From NCBI GenBank assembly GCA_013397935.1, contig VZRN01000234.1, positions 894,612 to 958,611 on the forward strand: a stretch of DNA of 64,000 nucleotides, read 5' to 3'. The stretch is from Dasyornis broadbenti (taxonomy: Eukaryota > Chordata > Aves > Passeriformes > Dasyornithidae). Made by a program: the position numbers and the translations under genes. This document shows positions 61,755-64,000 of this stretch, piece by piece; positions within the stretch are counted from its first letter, which is position 1, and each line of letters opens with the position of its first letter. The notes under the pieces were generated by a model, which saw nothing but the letters and a program-made list of their open reading frames with translations, was not told the origin of the DNA and made no database searches.

Positions 61755-64000
61755 GTAAGTCAGAGCTGGGACTGTGTCATTCTGTGCTCTTCTAAGGAAT
61801 CTGGGTTCTCCTTTATGCTGATGGCTTTCTTTTAAAGAAGTTAAATAAAACCTTTGAAATGTTAGAAATCCTCAGGAAGGTGGTTCCAGGACCTTGGCAT
61901 AAACATTCTTTGTGCTCACAAGGAGACTGGGCACAAGAAAGGCTGAAAGGGGGCAAGGGGGATTCTGCAGAGACTGGCAGAATAAAGGGATCCGTGTGCT
62001 GCCAAGTGTTCCTTTCCGTACTGAAACTGGAGTTTGAGTAACTGCGTCTGGCAGAACTTGGTCTTTTTGACTGCACAGATATTGAGCAAATTACAAAGCA
62101 GGAGTGCAGAGCCTGCCCCTCTCCTGCCGCTGTCTCCAGACAGACTGGGGCATTCCAGCTCTTTGATTCCTGTGGTAGCAGACAATGAAACTACAGGAGT
62201 TTTGGGACCAATGAGCTTATGTAATCAGATGAAAAAATACTTCATTGTAATTAAGAAAATAGCAGTGACAAATTCCTTGTGGATGTTTTCACTATAATTA
62301 AAAGGAGAATTTCTGGTTCTTGCCAGTAGTTAATATTAATGTTCAACAGTAACTCTTTCAATCTCCCAAACTCACGTGTGTTCAAATTTAAGCATAATAT
62401 TAATCTGCGTTCATAATGAACATCCTTAGCACTGTAACCATCTGTGTGACTAATCAGTGTAATTAACTTTACATACCCATATGGGGCAAAACCCAAAGCT
62501 CTTCCAAATGCAATGTTCTCATTTGCTCTCCACTTTTTATAATAAAATTACTTGGCATTCCCAAGATCCTGAGAAATTCTTTTCAAAAAGGCTTGGATAT
62601 GGTATTAATCTGCATCTTCACTGATTAGAGCCAGGGACTTAATCAAATTCCATGCTCACAGTTAAAAGTGTTGCCTCCAGGCAGAAGATGAGGTGCTTTG
62701 ACCACAGCCTGTGTACAGAGAGCCAGAACTGTCATCATCCATTTCTGTTTTAAGGATAAAGAAAGGTCACCATCCCCAGACCTGACACTTGGGCAGGTCT
62801 TTTGAACTGAAGGAGAAATAAAAATTCGTTCATCGAGAACATAAATGTGTTCAGGTTGATTTGGAATTAATAAATCAGAAAGATTTAGGCAGACAATAAG
62901 CACAAAACCATGATGCTGATAGGGGTAAAGCCCTCACTTTTGAATAGGTTGTACCCAAACTGCTTATTTTTAACACTCACCCCTTAAACAGCTGTCTCTG
63001 GCCACAGACACCTGGAGGCTGGTGGCTGTGCTGGATGTGGGAGGAAAGGCTGGGAAAGGATCATTTACAGGTGACAATTCAGTGATTGAATCCAAGATTT
63101 TTACTTTCTCTATAAATTATTGCAATTAGCAGCATGTCTGCCAGTAAAATGAGTGAAAATATAGCATCTAATTATTAACCATAATTAAATTAATTAAATG
63201 TTAATTTAAAAGGTCCAACTAATTTAGCACCTAACATAAAATTTAGGCTACATTTAGGGTCCTATATCCAATAATCCAGAATGCCTATGGTATGCTGCCT
63301 GTCTGAATTTGGAGGCATATAATCATTTGGGTCCTACATTTTTAACCACACACTCCCGGATATCTGAATTCAGGATGAACATGCCAGATGGAGCAATAAG
63401 GTTTGGGAAGAGCCTTGCTCCAGCCTGACTCCATTCTAACCCAGATACACAATGAAACAGCACCTGTTCTTCAGGTAACTGTCTCTGCTCAAACACCTTG
63501 TGCCGCTAAATAAGCCAAGTGATTTACAGAGGATTCCAGGAGATGGAACAAAAGGCATGAGGCATGAGAGGTAAAGCCACTGCAGGAAGCCTTCTTGGAA
63601 AATCCCTGTTTCGAGAAGGAATTTGAGTGTATTTCCTATATAATAATGTATGAGCTCTTAATGAAGCTATCTGACAGTTTGCAGACTGGTATTAGAGATG
63701 CAGCCGCATTCATGACAGATGCAGTAAGGAATTCCATGTGATTATTAAGAGATAACTGCCACATGTGAGATTCCCTGCTGGCTGCAGAGCGACCGGGGCC
63801 ACATGGCAGTGGGCAAAGCACTGACCAGTGCTCAGACAGCCCAGAAAGAGTCACACAGCAATTCTGTACATAGCACAAAGCTGAGGAACTCGTGTTGTAC
63901 TTTCTCGCCACCTTGGATTTTCTACGAGGCTGGATTCAAGAACTGCCTTTTCTCTGACAGCAAATTGCAGGCAGCCACACATTCAGGGTATTGTTATAGT
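61755..64000 (+). other. Intron 1 (part) of KRT23-like gene
   Basis: AT-rich sequence with no keratin exon. A search by eye for the usual 83-nt exon 2 with a DNA(R/K)MxxDDF core found none. No recognisable repeat. Confidence 0.5.

Noticed and set aside
1..64000. CRISPR arrays, operons, tRNA or rRNA genes
   Set aside because: None seen. The window is eukaryotic; no tRNA B-box with a matching arm and no regular spacer repeats were found.

Overview
The window is vertebrate nuclear DNA, almost certainly from a bird and probably a songbird. It carries a CR1 LINE 3' end with the bird-type ATTCCATG terminal repeat, LTR fragments resembling the passerine endogenous-retrovirus LTRs I know, compact introns, and a type I (acidic) keratin gene array. 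Taxon and gene names rest on family patterns read by eye; no database search was run.

Layout: seven type I keratin genes lie head to tail on the + strand. Four are KRT9-like: copy 1 (255-5067), copy 2 (12036-17452), copy 3 (21892-25250) and copy 4 (31562-35199). They are followed by KRT19 (43796-48487), KRT15 (52934-57525) and the first exon of a KRT23-like gene (61341-61754) whose remaining exons lie beyond the window. The order and direction KRT9 > KRT19 > KRT15 > KRT23 match the human cluster, except that KRT9 is expanded to four copies and the mammalian hair-keratin/KRTAP block between KRT15 and KRT23 is absent. Each complete gene has eight coding exons; exons 2-5 are invariably 83, 157, 162 and 126 nt. 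Exon 6 is 227 nt in the KRT9-like genes and 221 nt in KRT19/KRT15, and exons 7-8 encode the tail. All six complete models stay open with matching splice phases (predicted 566, 612, 437, 439, 421 and 467 aa).

The four KRT9-like genes form two pairs. Copies 1 and 2 have large Gly/Ser heads and long Gly-rich tails and share a 230-bp identical block over exon 6. Copies 3 and 4 have short tails ending in Cys and share two long near-identical tracts, introns included, separated by a diverged stretch; this looks like recent gene conversion or duplication. All seven promoters share a CCCA box exactly 10 bp upstream of the TATA-type element, and the start codon lies about 80-100 bp further downstream.

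The spaces between genes hold no further genes I can support. They hold LTR fragments (about 19.1-20.5 kb, and 27.1-28.1 kb with a 362-N assembly gap inside), a near-perfect 21-bp-arm hairpin (26.7 kb), a CR1 fragment (38.0 kb), and two convergent CTCF-like sites (37.28 and 59.05 kb) that bracket KRT19-KRT15. A fossil reverse-transcriptase piece lies in intron 7 of copy 1.

The products would pair with type II keratins, not encoded here, to build intermediate filaments in epithelial cells: the KRT9-like proteins probably in differentiated or cornifying epidermis, KRT15 and KRT19 in basal or simple epithelia. These expression roles are inferred from the mammalian families.
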